DNA of 64,000 nucleotides, from the NCBI GenBank assembly GCA_965216255.1, contig OZ244148.1:2418001-2482000 (forward strand), in the 5' to 3' direction. The position numbers and the translations under genes were made by a program. Under the pieces are notes generated by a model that did no database searches, was not told where the DNA came from, and was given only the letters and a program-made list of their open reading frames with translations. Below, piece after piece: positions 18,050-27,001 of this stretch. The DNA comes from G965216255 sp965216255 (lineage in GTDB: Bacteria > Bacteroidota > Rhodothermia > Rhodothermales > Bin80). Each line of letters begins with the position of its first letter. Position 1 is the stretch's first letter.

Positions 18050-18703
18050 CTAGGCTGCCGCCAGAATTGCAGCCACATTGTCCGGCACGGACCCGCGAAA
18101 GACTGCGCTACCGGCAACCAGCACGCCGGCACCTGCACGCAGGGCCTCCCGCATATTGTGGACCTTGATGCCACCGTCCACCTCAACCAGAGCATCCGAG
18201 CCTAAGGCGTCCAGCTTTTGCCTGACCTCGCGAATCCTGTCCGTAGATACCGGAATATACTGCTGACCCGCACGTCCGGGCACCACGGACATGATCATGG
18301 CCACGTCAACATCCGGAAGCACCTCGTCCAGCTCCTGAAGCGGAGTCGCCGGGCAGAGCGTAATGCCGGCCCGCAGGCCGTGCGACTTAATGCGGGCTAC
18401 CGTGCACGGCGCGTCCTCGCACGCCTCTACGTGCACCGTGATCAGGTCTGCCCCGGCCCTGGCAAAGGAATCAATCTGGCGCTCCGGGTGCTCGACCATA
18501 AGATGAATATCCAGCAAGGTGCCCGTTTCGTTGCAAAGGGGCCGGAGCGCGCGCACAACCAAAGCACCCATGGTTATTTCCGGTACGAAATGCCCGTCCA
18601 TCACGTCTACATGCAGCCAATCTGCGCCGGCCTCGATCGCTTCACGCGCATGCGCCCCCAGACGCGAAAAATCGGCGGCAAGTATGGACGGAGCCAGCAG
18701 CAT
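18050..18703 (-). CDS. rpe: Ribulose-phosphate 3-epimerase
   Basis: 217 aa TIM-barrel enzyme interconverting ribulose-5-phosphate and xylulose-5-phosphate in the pentose phosphate pathway. It begins LLAPSILAADFSRLG, with the metal-site motif WLHVDVMDGHFVPEITMG (about 30-47), DIHLMVEHPE, MIMSVVPGRAGQQYIP and the phosphate-binding end VEVDGGIKVHN...AGSAVF. It starts 16 bases after nuoH, so it is likely at the tail of the nuo operon. Confidence 0.95.
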   Translation of the reverse strand: MLLAPSILAADFSRLGAHAREAIEAGADWLHVDVMDGHFVPEITMGALVVRALRPLCNETGTLLDIHLMVEHPERQIDSFARAGADLITVHVEACEDAPCTVARIKSHGLRAGITLCPATPLQELDEVLPDVDVAMIMSVVPGRAGQQYIPVSTDRIREVRQKLDALGSDALVEVDGGIKVHNMREALRAGAGVLVAGSAVFRGSVPDNVAAILAAA

Positions 18704-18719
18704 GTCTTGGCTGTCCTCT

Positions 18720-19754
18720 CTAGATGCGACCGTGGAAGAGCGCGACGACCAGCGCGACGACCAGCGTATTGACCAGCGCTATCGGCAGGAGGTATTTCCA
18801 GCCGATCTGCATGAGCTGACTGTACTTGAAGCGCGGCAGCGTCCACCGCACCCATATAAACAGGAATACGAAGAAGCCCACCTTTGCCATGAGGCTGCCA
18901 AACTGCATAAGTCCCAGGAGCACGGAGCCCTCCAGTGCCGGAAAGTGCGCGAGGAGCTGCGGCTCAAGCGGCAACAGATAGCCACCGAAAAAGAGTGTAG
19001 CAATGACAAACGAGGCCACAAACCAGTTTACGTATTCCGCCAGAAAGAACATACCAAACTTCATACCGCTGTACTCGGTGTGGTAGCCGCCGACGAGTTC
19101 CTGCTCGGCCTCCGGCAAATCAAACGGCGCCCGGTTGGTCTCTGCAAATGCAGTAATAATGAAGATGAGCGCTCCCAGCGGATTACGGAACACGTTCCAA
19201 CCAAGGACGGCGCCGCCCGCGGCCTGGTTCTCGACGATTTCCACTACGCTGAGAGACCCCGCCAAGAGCACCACCGAAACCACGGCCAAGCCCATCGACA
19301 GCTCATACGAAATCATCTGGGCAGACGAGCGCAGCCCGCCAAGGAGCGAAAATTTGCTGTTGCTACTCCACCCCGCGAGCGTGACGCCATAGACGGAGAC
19401 CGAGGTGAGAGCAAGAATGATAAGCACAGTGACGCCGTTGTCCACAATGACAACACCGCGCGCAAACGGAATCATGGCCGGCACGGTCATGGCGATGACC
19501 ACCATGATGACGGGCGCCAGAGAATGAATGAAATGGCTGGAACCCCTTGGCGTGATCTCTTCCTTGAAGACAAGCTTGAATACGTCCGCGAACGGCTGGA
19601 AGAATCCGAACGGGCCGACCCGGTTCGGGCCCGGCCGGTTCTGCATGTAGGCCGACACCCGGCGCTCCGCATACACGAGTACCGATGCGGAAATCAGCAT
19701 GAAGTTGATGATGCCAAATGCAACGAGCGCCAGCAGGGGAAGGGAAAGGTCCAT
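18720..19754 (-). CDS. nuoH: NADH-quinone oxidoreductase subunit H
   Basis: 344 aa, eight or more membrane helices. Conserved blocks: YAERRVSAYMQNRPGPNRVG (about 27-46), quinone-pocket QPFADVFKLVFKEEITPRGS, and AETNRAPFDLPEAEQELVGG (about 202-221). It links the hydrophilic arm of complex I to the proton-pumping membrane arm. Nineteen bases downstream of nuoG. nuoI-N do not follow; rpe does, so the rest of complex I must be encoded elsewhere. Confidence 0.96.
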   Translation of the reverse strand: MDLSLPLLALVAFGIINFMLISASVLVYAERRVSAYMQNRPGPNRVGPFGFFQPFADVFKLVFKEEITPRGSSHFIHSLAPVIMVVIAMTVPAMIPFARGVVIVDNGVTVLIILALTSVSVYGVTLAGWSSNSKFSLLGGLRSSAQMISYELSMGLAVVSVVLLAGSLSVVEIVENQAAGGAVLGWNVFRNPLGALIFIITAFAETNRAPFDLPEAEQELVGGYHTEYSGMKFGMFFLAEYVNWFVASFVIATLFFGGYLLPLEPQLLAHFPALEGSVLLGLMQFGSLMAKVGFFVFLFIWVRWTLPRFKYSQLMQIGWKYLLPIALVNTLVVALVVALFHGRI

Positions 19755-19773
19755 ATGCGCGTTAAGAGGCGGT

Positions 19774-21519
19774 CTACGCCTGCACTAGGTGTTCGCCAAG
19801 GTGCACCCCGCCAAGGTGCACCCCGCCGAGCTGCATCGCCGCGTACGTGGCACCCGCAAAAGCCGGAACCGTGCGCGCAATTTCGTCCATGATCTGCCGG
19901 GGCCCCACATACGGGCGCGCATCGCCAAGATGGCGGGCGACCCGCGGCAGCAGGTCCCAGCTGGGCCGGCAGTCAATACGGTGGGACTCGTTGTGCCAGC
20001 GATCAAACGGGGTGCCGTGCCGATCCGCACGGCTTAGCCCCATATGCATCATGAGTGTGCGCTCCGAACCGCGGATAGCCTTGGCTGGCACCACGCGCTG
20101 GGCACGGCCGTCCTGGCTCACATACGTGCCCACTGTTTCGGCCACCGTAGCAGCCGGGAGCGCAACTGTCGCGCACGGTAGCGTCTGGTTCGTGGTATTG
20201 TAGTAATGCAGTACCAGCGGGACGCCGCGGAGCTCGTCCGCGGAGAAAAGCTTCGCGCCTACCGGGTCATCCTCCAGCACGTACACCGCCCGGATAGTTC
20301 CGGCAGCCACCCGAGCCCGAATCAGGTCTTCGTCGACGGGCAGGATGCCGAGCCGGTGGCACCCTTCGGCGTTGGGCGCACGATCATCCGTCTGCAGCCA
20401 TCCGTCCCCTTTCCCCGGCTCGACGTGCGGCAGATAGCCCGTAACCGCGCCTCCAGCGGTCTGCGCAAGCCGCATGAGCAGGTAGTTATCCTCCACTGTA
20501 GCGTGGGCGGAGGCCAGAAAGAGGACCTCTTCTCCCGAATACACGCCCAGTATCTCGGCCGCACGCTTGAGGGCTTCCTCCCACGGCACCGGCGCGAGGC
20601 CATCTTCTCTTCTAACCTCCGGGCCCGCGGGCCGGTCGTCGTTAAAGCGGCGGTACGCCAGGCGGTCTTCATCCGCCAGCCAGAATGCGTTTGCATCCGG
20701 ATTTGCGCGCGGTGTGATGCGCAGCACCAGATTGTCGCGCACCCACAGGTAACAGTTGGAGCCCTTCGCATTCGTCGTTATAATGGACGGCGTCGAGCTC
20801 ATCTCCCAGATCCGCGCCTGAAACCGGAAGTCCACGCTCGTGAGCGCCCCCACCGGACACAGGTCAATGACATTCATGGAATACGGATCGTCGAAGCGCA
20901 CGCCCGGCGGCGTCATGGGATAGTTGCGCACGCCGCGCTCTATGATGGTAAGCTGATAGCTCTTCGAAACCTCGTCCGTGAAACGCACGCAGCGCGTACA
21001 GTTAATGCACCGCTCGGCATCCAGCACCACGCGCGGGCCAAGCTTGACCTTCTTCGGCTTGTGGGTTTTGTGGAATTCGAAGCGGGAACCCTCGGGGCCA
21101 TACTTGTAGGCCTGGATCTGAAGGGGGCAGTGCCCGGCCTGGTCGCAGATGGGGCAGTCCAGCGGATGGTTGATGAGCAAGAACTCCATCGTGTCCTTCT
21201 GCGCCCGCGCTACTTTTTCACTCGAGCCAGCGGTCTTGACCACCTGACCGTCCGTTACGTCGTGGCTGCAACTCGTCTGCAGCTTGGGAAAGTAGCGGAT
21301 GACGGGATCGCCCTCCTCGTCCAGGACCAGCCCTCCCGTGGCACGGTCCCGTAGGGGGCTTCCGACATCGACCAGGCACTGCCGGCAGTTCGCCGGTATA
21401 CTCATGGCCGGGTGGTAACAGAAGTGCGGCAGCTCGACGCCATGGTCCAGGCAGAACTGTAGTAGCTTGGGCCGCCCCTCGAACTCGTATACCTTGCCAT
21501 CAATGGTGACCTGCGGCAT
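19774..21519 (-). CDS. nuoG: NADH-quinone oxidoreductase subunit G
   Basis: 581 aa from ATG 21519 (MPQVTIDGKVYEFEGRPKLL); an upstream in-frame start at 21609 would only add basic residues. The N-terminal [2Fe-2S] domain has HFCYHPAMSIPANCRQCLVD, the next cluster site uses HxxxCxxC in the NHPLDCPICDQAGHCPLQIQ segment, and CINCTRCVRF binds a [4Fe-4S] cluster. A shortened molybdopterin-oxidoreductase-like domain follows and ends with a curious HLGGVHLGGVHLG repeat. Short form compared with the 900-aa E. coli subunit. Preceded by a DUF4920 gene. Confidence 0.93.
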   Translation of the reverse strand: MPQVTIDGKVYEFEGRPKLLQFCLDHGVELPHFCYHPAMSIPANCRQCLVDVGSPLRDRATGGLVLDEEGDPVIRYFPKLQTSCSHDVTDGQVVKTAGSSEKVARAQKDTMEFLLINHPLDCPICDQAGHCPLQIQAYKYGPEGSRFEFHKTHKPKKVKLGPRVVLDAERCINCTRCVRFTDEVSKSYQLTIIERGVRNYPMTPPGVRFDDPYSMNVIDLCPVGALTSVDFRFQARIWEMSSTPSIITTNAKGSNCYLWVRDNLVLRITPRANPDANAFWLADEDRLAYRRFNDDRPAGPEVRREDGLAPVPWEEALKRAAEILGVYSGEEVLFLASAHATVEDNYLLMRLAQTAGGAVTGYLPHVEPGKGDGWLQTDDRAPNAEGCHRLGILPVDEDLIRARVAAGTIRAVYVLEDDPVGAKLFSADELRGVPLVLHYYNTTNQTLPCATVALPAATVAETVGTYVSQDGRAQRVVPAKAIRGSERTLMMHMGLSRADRHGTPFDRWHNESHRIDCRPSWDLLPRVARHLGDARPYVGPRQIMDEIARTVPAFAGATYAAMQLGGVHLGGVHLGEHLVQA

Positions 21520-21550
21520 GCCGTCCCCTATCTCCTGTTGGATTATTCGC

Positions 21551-21991
21551 TTAACCCGGCGCCACCATGACGCCCTCCGCCGACAGCGCAAGCGCGGCAG
21601 GCCCGCCACCCTCTGCTGCCATATGGCGCGCTTCGGCCTCCGAGAGCTCTTCCTCCGAAAGGACTCCTCGCACCACGGCGCGCCGGCCGCTCAGGTCCTT
21701 CGGCACCGTAAACGCATACGCACCTTCCTCTGTCCGCGCCACGTCGACGCGCAGGTCCTCCCCATCCAGGGAACGCAGCGTCAGCCAGCATCCCTTCATC
21801 TGGCATACAGCGTGGATCGTGCCCTCCACGCTCACGCGCTCGCCTGCGTACAAAATACGTTCCGCGAGCACGGCATCGACAGGCAGGGCGCCCAAGGCGT
21901 CAAAGGCTTCGCCATAAACGTCGTAGGCCTTTTCCGTTGCTGCTGGAACGCAGGCACAGGCAAGTAGCAGCAGAGTGAGCATGCGGTACAT
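21551..21991 (-). CDS. DUF4920-like lipoprotein inside the nuo operon
   Basis: 146 aa from ATG 21991. A lipoprotein signal (MYRMLTLLLLACACVP, lipobox LLAC) is followed by a beta-rich domain with the DUF4920 hallmark VCQMKGCWLTL and a run reading VPKDLSGRRAVVRGVL. The two cysteines of CxMKGC could bind metal or form a disulfide. It lies between nuoF (14-base gap) and nuoG (31-base gap), so it is cotranscribed with complex I genes. Its function is unknown; a role in assembly or copper/redox handling is only a guess. Confidence 0.75.
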   Translation of the reverse strand: MYRMLTLLLLACACVPAATEKAYDVYGEAFDALGALPVDAVLAERILYAGERVSVEGTIHAVCQMKGCWLTLRSLDGEDLRVDVARTEEGAYAFTVPKDLSGRRAVVRGVLSEEELSEAEARHMAAEGGGPAALALSAEGVMVAPG

Positions 21992-22005
21992 GGGCCCTTC
22001 GTGGT

Positions 22006-23292
22006 TTAGGCGGCGCTGTGTGCCAGCGCCACACATCGGTTTTCAAAATCTTCCCGAAAGCGGTTGATCGTATTGCGCACGGGCCAGGCCGCGGCGTCGG
22101 CAAGGGCGCAGACCGTGCGGCCTTCCATCTGGTCACACAGCTCCAGCAGCAGGTCCAGATCGCGGCTACGACCGTCCCCTTCGTCGAGACGTGTCACCAG
22201 GTTCTCCATCCATCCCGTACCATCACGGCACGGCGTGCACTGGCCGCAGCTCTCGTGGTGGTAAAAGCGCGCAACGCGCCGCAGAAACGCCACCATATCC
22301 GTGTCTTCGTCCAGAAACAGCATGCCGGCTGTTCCCATCATGGAGCCGACCTTGCGCAGGCTGTCGGCATCCATTGCAACGCCATCGATCATGTCTGCCC
22401 GCAGGACCGGCACGCTGCACCCACCGGGCACGACTGCCTTGAGCTCTTTGCCTCCGCGCATGCCACCGGCGATCTCCAGAAGGTCTGTGATGAGCATGCC
22501 GGAGGGGTATTCGTATACGCCGGGCCGATTCACGTGCCCGGATATACCGTAAAGCACCGGGCCAGGATGCCCTTCCGCGCCAATCCCCCGAAACCAATCC
22601 GACCCGCGGCCAACGATGAGCGGCACGCAGGCAATGGTTTCCACGTTGTTGATCGTGGTCGGATAGCCCCAAATGCCCTTTTGTGCCGGAAAGGGCGGCT
22701 TGATGCGGGGGTAGGCCCGCTTGCCCTCCAGCGACTCCATAAGACTGGTCTCCTCTCCGCAGATGTAGGCGCCGGCCCCCTTGTGGATCACAATATCCGT
22801 CGAGAAATCCGTGCCCATGATACTAGGGCCTGCATACCCCTTGGCATAGACCTGCTCAAGCTCCCGCTCCAGATGCGTGATCCAATCCGCAAACTCGCCG
22901 CGCACGTAGAGATAGCACGTCCGAATTGCCATGGCATAGTTGGCAATGAGTATGCCTTCAAACAGCAGGTGCGGATTGTACTCCATGAGCTGACGGTCCT
23001 TGAAGGTACCGGGCTCACTCTCGTCGCCGTTGCAACACAGAAAACGCGGCACGTCCGGATTGACCGGTGGCATGAAGCTCCACTTGAGTCCCGTCGGAAA
23101 GCCCGCACCGCCACGGCCCCTGAGGCCGCTGTCCTTGACGATCTGGGTGACTTCACCAGGGGCCCGCTCCTGCAGTACCTGCCGCAGTACGTCGTAGCCG
23201 CCCTGCGCCTCATAGACATCCAAGCGGTGCAGATCCCGCACGGGCGGAACCAGCACGCGTTCGTAGGGGCGCCAGGCCTGCGCTCGGCTCAT
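22006..23292 (-). CDS. nuoF: NADH-quinone oxidoreductase subunit F (NADH/FMN-binding)
   Basis: 428 aa. NADH- and FMN-binding glycine-rich stretch GLRGRGGAGFPTGLKWSF (about 58-75), CNGDESEPGTFKDR, ICGEETSLMESLEG, and the N3 [4Fe-4S] ligands in HESCGQCTPCRDGTGWM plus a later Cys. It accepts hydride from NADH. The start overlaps closely with nuoE (1-base gap). Confidence 0.96.
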   Translation of the reverse strand: MSRAQAWRPYERVLVPPVRDLHRLDVYEAQGGYDVLRQVLQERAPGEVTQIVKDSGLRGRGGAGFPTGLKWSFMPPVNPDVPRFLCCNGDESEPGTFKDRQLMEYNPHLLFEGILIANYAMAIRTCYLYVRGEFADWITHLERELEQVYAKGYAGPSIMGTDFSTDIVIHKGAGAYICGEETSLMESLEGKRAYPRIKPPFPAQKGIWGYPTTINNVETIACVPLIVGRGSDWFRGIGAEGHPGPVLYGISGHVNRPGVYEYPSGMLITDLLEIAGGMRGGKELKAVVPGGCSVPVLRADMIDGVAMDADSLRKVGSMMGTAGMLFLDEDTDMVAFLRRVARFYHHESCGQCTPCRDGTGWMENLVTRLDEGDGRSRDLDLLLELCDQMEGRTVCALADAAAWPVRNTINRFREDFENRCVALAHSAA

Positions 23293-23293
23293 G

Positions 23294-23968
23294 CTACCGG
23301 ATGGTCTGGGTTACGGGCGGGATGTCTGCTACCTCGACGGCCTCGGCGTCCGAGCGCCGGTTGCCACCAAGTTCTTCCTCGTCCTGGGGGAGCGTAATGG
23401 AGACAAAGGGCGGCATATCGCCGCGTTCCAGCGACTCGACAAGCCGGTCGACCTTTTCAGGAGTGAGGTTGTGCACGTACGGGCCGTTGGAGACCTGGAG
23501 CATGGGCGCCGTACCACAGGCTCCCAGGCATTCCACTTCCTGCAGCGTGAAACGCCCGTCCGGCGTCGTCTCTCCCTTGTGCACACCCAGCTTGGCCTCC
23601 AGGTAGTGAAGAACGTCATAGCCGCCGCAAAACTGGCACGTGAAGCAGGTGCATACGTCCAGCACGTACGTACCCTTTTTCGCTTTATAGTATTGCGTAT
23701 AGAAGGTGGCCACCCCGTAGACCTGTGCATACGGCATGTCCAATTCGCTAGCCACGAGCCGCAGCACTTCCGGAGGCAGGAAGCCAAACTTCTCCTGCGC
23801 CAGCCAAAGCGCATGCATGACCGCACCATGCGAGGTAGGGTAGGAGGCCGCCTTGCGGGCGATATTCTCCTTCTCGCTCGCGGTAAAGACCAACTCGTCG
23901 GCCGTAAAATGCGGCGCAGGATCGCGGTCCGGCAACTCCACCACCGGGTTCTTGATAAAATCAGCCAT
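23294..23968 (-). CDS. nuoE: NADH-quinone oxidoreductase subunit E
   Basis: 224 aa thioredoxin-like [2Fe-2S] subunit. Early helices (SHGAVMHALWLAQEKFGFLP, PYAQVYGVATFYTQY) precede the N1a cluster ligands in VCTCFTCQFCGG and later VECLGACGTAPM. An extra acidic C-terminal tail of about 40 residues follows. Forms the NADH-dehydrogenase module with NuoF and NuoG. Confidence 0.95.
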   Translation of the reverse strand: MADFIKNPVVELPDRDPAPHFTADELVFTASEKENIARKAASYPTSHGAVMHALWLAQEKFGFLPPEVLRLVASELDMPYAQVYGVATFYTQYYKAKKGTYVLDVCTCFTCQFCGGYDVLHYLEAKLGVHKGETTPDGRFTLQEVECLGACGTAPMLQVSNGPYVHNLTPEKVDRLVESLERGDMPPFVSITLPQDEEELGGNRRSDAEAVEVADIPPVTQTIR

Positions 23969-23971
23969 CGT

Positions 23972-25291
23972 TTACTTGTCAGCTTCCCCCATAACCGGAT
24001 CCATCGAGCCTATGAGCACGACAATATCGGCTACAGGGTGGCCTTCCATCATGGATTCCAGGCCCTGGAGATTGGTAAAAGACGGTGCGTTGATGCGGGC
24101 CCGCCAGGGGTTGCCCGTGCCATCGCTCTCGAGATAGAAGCCTAGCTCACCCTTGGGCGACTCGATGGCATGATAGGCCGCCGCACCCTTCGGCGGCGCC
24201 ACGCCGGTGTCCGTCAGCATGAAGTCGTGGATCATGCCTTCCATCGAGTAATAGACCTCGTTCTTGGACGGATAGGTGCGCTTCGCGTCGTCCACGCGGA
24301 TGGGCCCTTGCGGAAGCCGTTCGAGGCACTGTTCAATGATTTTCAGGCTTTCCAGCATTTCCTCCATCCGCACATGATACCGCGCCAGGCAGTCGCCTTC
24401 CGTACGAAGCGGGATAATGAAATCTACCTCATCGTACTTGAGATACGGCTCGAATCGGCGGATGTCGTAAGGAATGCCGCTGCCGCGCAGGTTGGGTCCC
24501 GTAAGCCCGAGTCGTACGGCCTCTTCACCAGAGGCTACCCCCACCCCCTCGTTGCGATCAATCCAGATCCGGTTGCGGTTCAGCAATTTCCGCCAACCCT
24601 GGATGACAGCCGGGTAGTGCGCCACAAAATCGCGTATCAATTCCAGCGCCCGGGGTGTAAGGTCGGTCGTCAGGCCACCGATGCGGCTGTGCGACACCGT
24701 AAAGCGGGCACCCGCAAGCTCGTCAAAAATGCTGTACAGGTCCTCCCGGCCCTGGAATGTCCACAGGAAGACGGAAACCGCACCGGCATCCATGAGCCCA
24801 ACGCCAAGCCACAAGAAATGCGACGATATCCGTGCCAGTTCGCACATCATCATGCGAATCCACTGCGCACGCTCGGGCACCTGGATATTGGCAAGCTTTT
24901 CGACGGCCATGCACCAAGCCACGTTATTGGCATATGGCGCAAGGTAGTCCATGCGGTCCGTGTACGGCATGAACTCCTGGTATGTCTTGCTCTCGGCCAG
25001 CTTCTCAATGCCGCGGTGCAGATATCCGATGTCCAGCACGCACTTGTCAATCCGCTCCCCGTCGAGTTCCACCAGGCACCGTAAAACGCCGTGCGTCGCC
25101 GGATGCTGGGGCCCGATGTTGAGTATCATCCGATGCTCCAAGGCATCGCTGGCCGCCGCACCGGTAGCCGTTTCCAGCCACGAATCCTTGCTCTCCAGTC
25201 TTGCCTGGACAGCCGCATTGTGCCGTGGCCAGAAGGAAAACACCCCTTCGCTATCGACTTCCGATGGCTGTAGAACGGTGGGAATTTCCAT
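23972..25291 (-). CDS. nuoD: NADH-quinone oxidoreductase subunit D
   Basis: 439 aa with the 49-kDa family motifs: LNIGPQHPATHGVLRCLVEL (about 57-76), HRGIEKLAE, PYTDRMDYLAPYANN (quinone-site region), RISSHFLWLGV, and the C-terminal GRxxPEGGR-like end replaced by the usual SMDPVMGEADK. About 50 residues precede the conserved core. Nine bases separate it from nuoC and three from nuoE. Confidence 0.96.
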   Translation of the reverse strand: MEIPTVLQPSEVDSEGVFSFWPRHNAAVQARLESKDSWLETATGAAASDALEHRMILNIGPQHPATHGVLRCLVELDGERIDKCVLDIGYLHRGIEKLAESKTYQEFMPYTDRMDYLAPYANNVAWCMAVEKLANIQVPERAQWIRMMMCELARISSHFLWLGVGLMDAGAVSVFLWTFQGREDLYSIFDELAGARFTVSHSRIGGLTTDLTPRALELIRDFVAHYPAVIQGWRKLLNRNRIWIDRNEGVGVASGEEAVRLGLTGPNLRGSGIPYDIRRFEPYLKYDEVDFIIPLRTEGDCLARYHVRMEEMLESLKIIEQCLERLPQGPIRVDDAKRTYPSKNEVYYSMEGMIHDFMLTDTGVAPPKGAAAYHAIESPKGELGFYLESDGTGNPWRARINAPSFTNLQGLESMMEGHPVADIVVLIGSMDPVMGEADK

Positions 25292-25299
25292 ACGCGAAA

Positions 25300-25953
25300 C
25301 TAGCTTTCTGCAGATTCGGGTTCGTTGTAGCTGGCGGGCGGGCGGCTGCCGTGTGCTGCGGCGAAGGGATCGTGAGTAAGGTCCCCTTCAGGGGTCTGGG
25401 GGGGCAGCGGAAGCGAACCCGGGATGCCCAGCAGAGGAAATTCCTTGCGCTGCGGATAATAGGCAAAATCTTCCGGCATGTACATGCGCCGGAGGTCTTC
25501 GTGCCCCTCGAAACGGATCCCGAGCATGTCGTAACACTCCCGCTCGTTCCAGTTTGCGGCCGGAAAGACAGGCATTACGGAAGGCACCACGGCGCCCTCC
25601 TCCTCCACGCGTACCTTAAGCCTGAGTCGCTTGCCTTCCGATATGTTGACCAGATTGTAGAAGACTTCGAAGCGCTGCACTTCCGTAAAGCGGTCCACGC
25701 CTCCCAGGTCCACGAAATACGTAAAGCCCAGACTCTCCTTCAGGAAACTGCAGATGTCTCGAATACGGCCGGCTTCGACATAGACCGTGCATTCTCCGGC
25801 ATACACAACCGCGTCCGCAATGCTGCTGCCAAATTCTTCCCGAAGACGCCGGACTGCGGCCGTTACCTGGGTCGAATCCTTGGCATGTACATTGGCTTCG
25901 TCCGGCTGCGCCGGGGCCACGGGAGTAAAATGAAACTTCAGCGTCTCGGCCAC
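25300..25953 (-). CDS. nuoC: NADH-quinone oxidoreductase subunit C
   Basis: 217 aa of the 30-kDa family: FTYFVDLGGVDRF (about 92-104), RFEVFYNLVNISEGKRLRLK, and the signature VFPAANWNERECYDMLGIRF with EGHEDLRRMYMPEDF. It binds NuoD and NuoB in the hydrophilic arm. NuoC and NuoD are separate here, unlike the fused E. coli form. Confidence 0.95.
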   Translation of the reverse strand: MAETLKFHFTPVAPAQPDEANVHAKDSTQVTAAVRRLREEFGSSIADAVVYAGECTVYVEAGRIRDICSFLKESLGFTYFVDLGGVDRFTEVQRFEVFYNLVNISEGKRLRLKVRVEEEGAVVPSVMPVFPAANWNERECYDMLGIRFEGHEDLRRMYMPEDFAYYPQRKEFPLLGIPGSLPLPPQTPEGDLTHDPFAAAHGSRPPASYNEPESAES

Positions 25954-25956
25954 GGC

Positions 25957-26532
25957 CTACGGGGCTTGGGCTCCCAGCACGTCAGGGGAAATCGTCGCCG
26001 TACCGTCCCCGGAAAGGATGCGCGGCGCCGCGGGTGCCGTAGGTGCTTGTCGAGCCCCCCTGGCATAGTCCTGCCGAATGGAATACGTATTTCGAATCTG
26101 TTCCTGAATGTCCATCAGCGCATGTATCACCGCTTCAGGGCGCGGTGGACACCCAGGCACATACACGTCTACGGGCAGGAAATTGTCGATGCCCTGCACC
26201 ACGCCGTAGCAGCGGTGCATACCGCCGCTGGAAGCGCATGCTCCCATGGCAATACACCATTTGGGATCTGCCATTTGATCCCACACGCGGCGGATGGCAT
26301 GGGCCATTTTGTAACTGCACCAGCCGGCAACAATCATAAGATCCGCCTGCCGGGGTGAAAAGCGCATGGCTTCGCTGCCAAAACGGGCCACGTCGTACTT
26401 AGGGCCCGCAAAGGCCATCATTTCAATGGCACAGCAGGCAAGTCCCATGGGCATGGGCATAAGCGAATTCGACCGCGCCCAGTTGACTACGGCATCCACC
26501 GTTGTCGTCAAATACCCTGAGTTAGCATCCAT
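25957..26532 (-). CDS. nuoB: NADH-quinone oxidoreductase subunit B
   Basis: 191 aa. Ligands of the terminal N2 [4Fe-4S] cluster are in GLACCAIEMM (about 31-40), GACASSGGMHRCYGVVQGID and the final VPGCPPRPEAVIHALM. N2 hands electrons to quinone at the NuoB/NuoD interface. A short alanine/proline-rich tail is added. Tight 3-base spacing to nuoC. Confidence 0.96.
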   Translation of the reverse strand: MDANSGYLTTTVDAVVNWARSNSLMPMPMGLACCAIEMMAFAGPKYDVARFGSEAMRFSPRQADLMIVAGWCSYKMAHAIRRVWDQMADPKWCIAMGACASSGGMHRCYGVVQGIDNFLPVDVYVPGCPPRPEAVIHALMDIQEQIRNTYSIRQDYARGARQAPTAPAAPRILSGDGTATISPDVLGAQAP

Positions 26533-26596
26533 GTGTACTGCGGCGTGCTGACGTGCGCGTTAAATGAGACAAGGCCGGGCCGGTTTCCCGGGTGTC

Positions 26597-26980
26597 CTAG
26601 TCGAATTCCAGGCCGCCTTTCTTGATATCGTAAAGAAGCCCGACGGCAAGCACGATGATAAACACCGTCACCACGGACAGAACGCCCATGCCGGCACCGG
26701 CGCTGAGAAACTCCCGAAAGCTTACCGCCCACGGGTAGAGGAATACCACCTCCACATCAAAGACGATGAATATCATGGCCACAAGATAGAACTTTACGGA
26801 AAACCGCTGCCGGGCCGTGCCCATAGGATCCATACCGCTCTCGTAGGCGCCCTCCTTGATGCGATTGCGCCGGTGCGGCCCAAGGAAGTACTGCGCTAAG
26901 AGCAGCGTCAGGGCAAGCCCCAGCGCTAGCGCCAACATCAGGAGCAGCGGTATGAATTCGTACAACATGGATGCAGACAA
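26597..26980 (-). CDS. nuoA: NADH-quinone oxidoreductase subunit A
   Basis: 127 aa with three membrane helices (about 7-30, 62-85, 95-118). Conserved YESGMDPMGTARQRFSVKFY and FIVFDVEVVFLYPWAV identify it. First nuo gene; 21 bases downstream of the TonB-dependent receptor stop, so transcription may read through from that gene. Confidence 0.95.
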   Translation of the reverse strand: MSASMLYEFIPLLLMLALALGLALTLLLAQYFLGPHRRNRIKEGAYESGMDPMGTARQRFSVKFYLVAMIFIVFDVEVVFLYPWAVSFREFLSAGAGMGVLSVVTVFIIVLAVGLLYDIKKGGLEFD

Positions 26981-27001
26981 CGCAGGGTGATGGGGTCCGG
27001 A

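Noticed and set aside
22018..23397. Plus-strand open frame of 459 codons opposite nuoF
   Set aside because: Shadow of the nuoF gene; no motifs.
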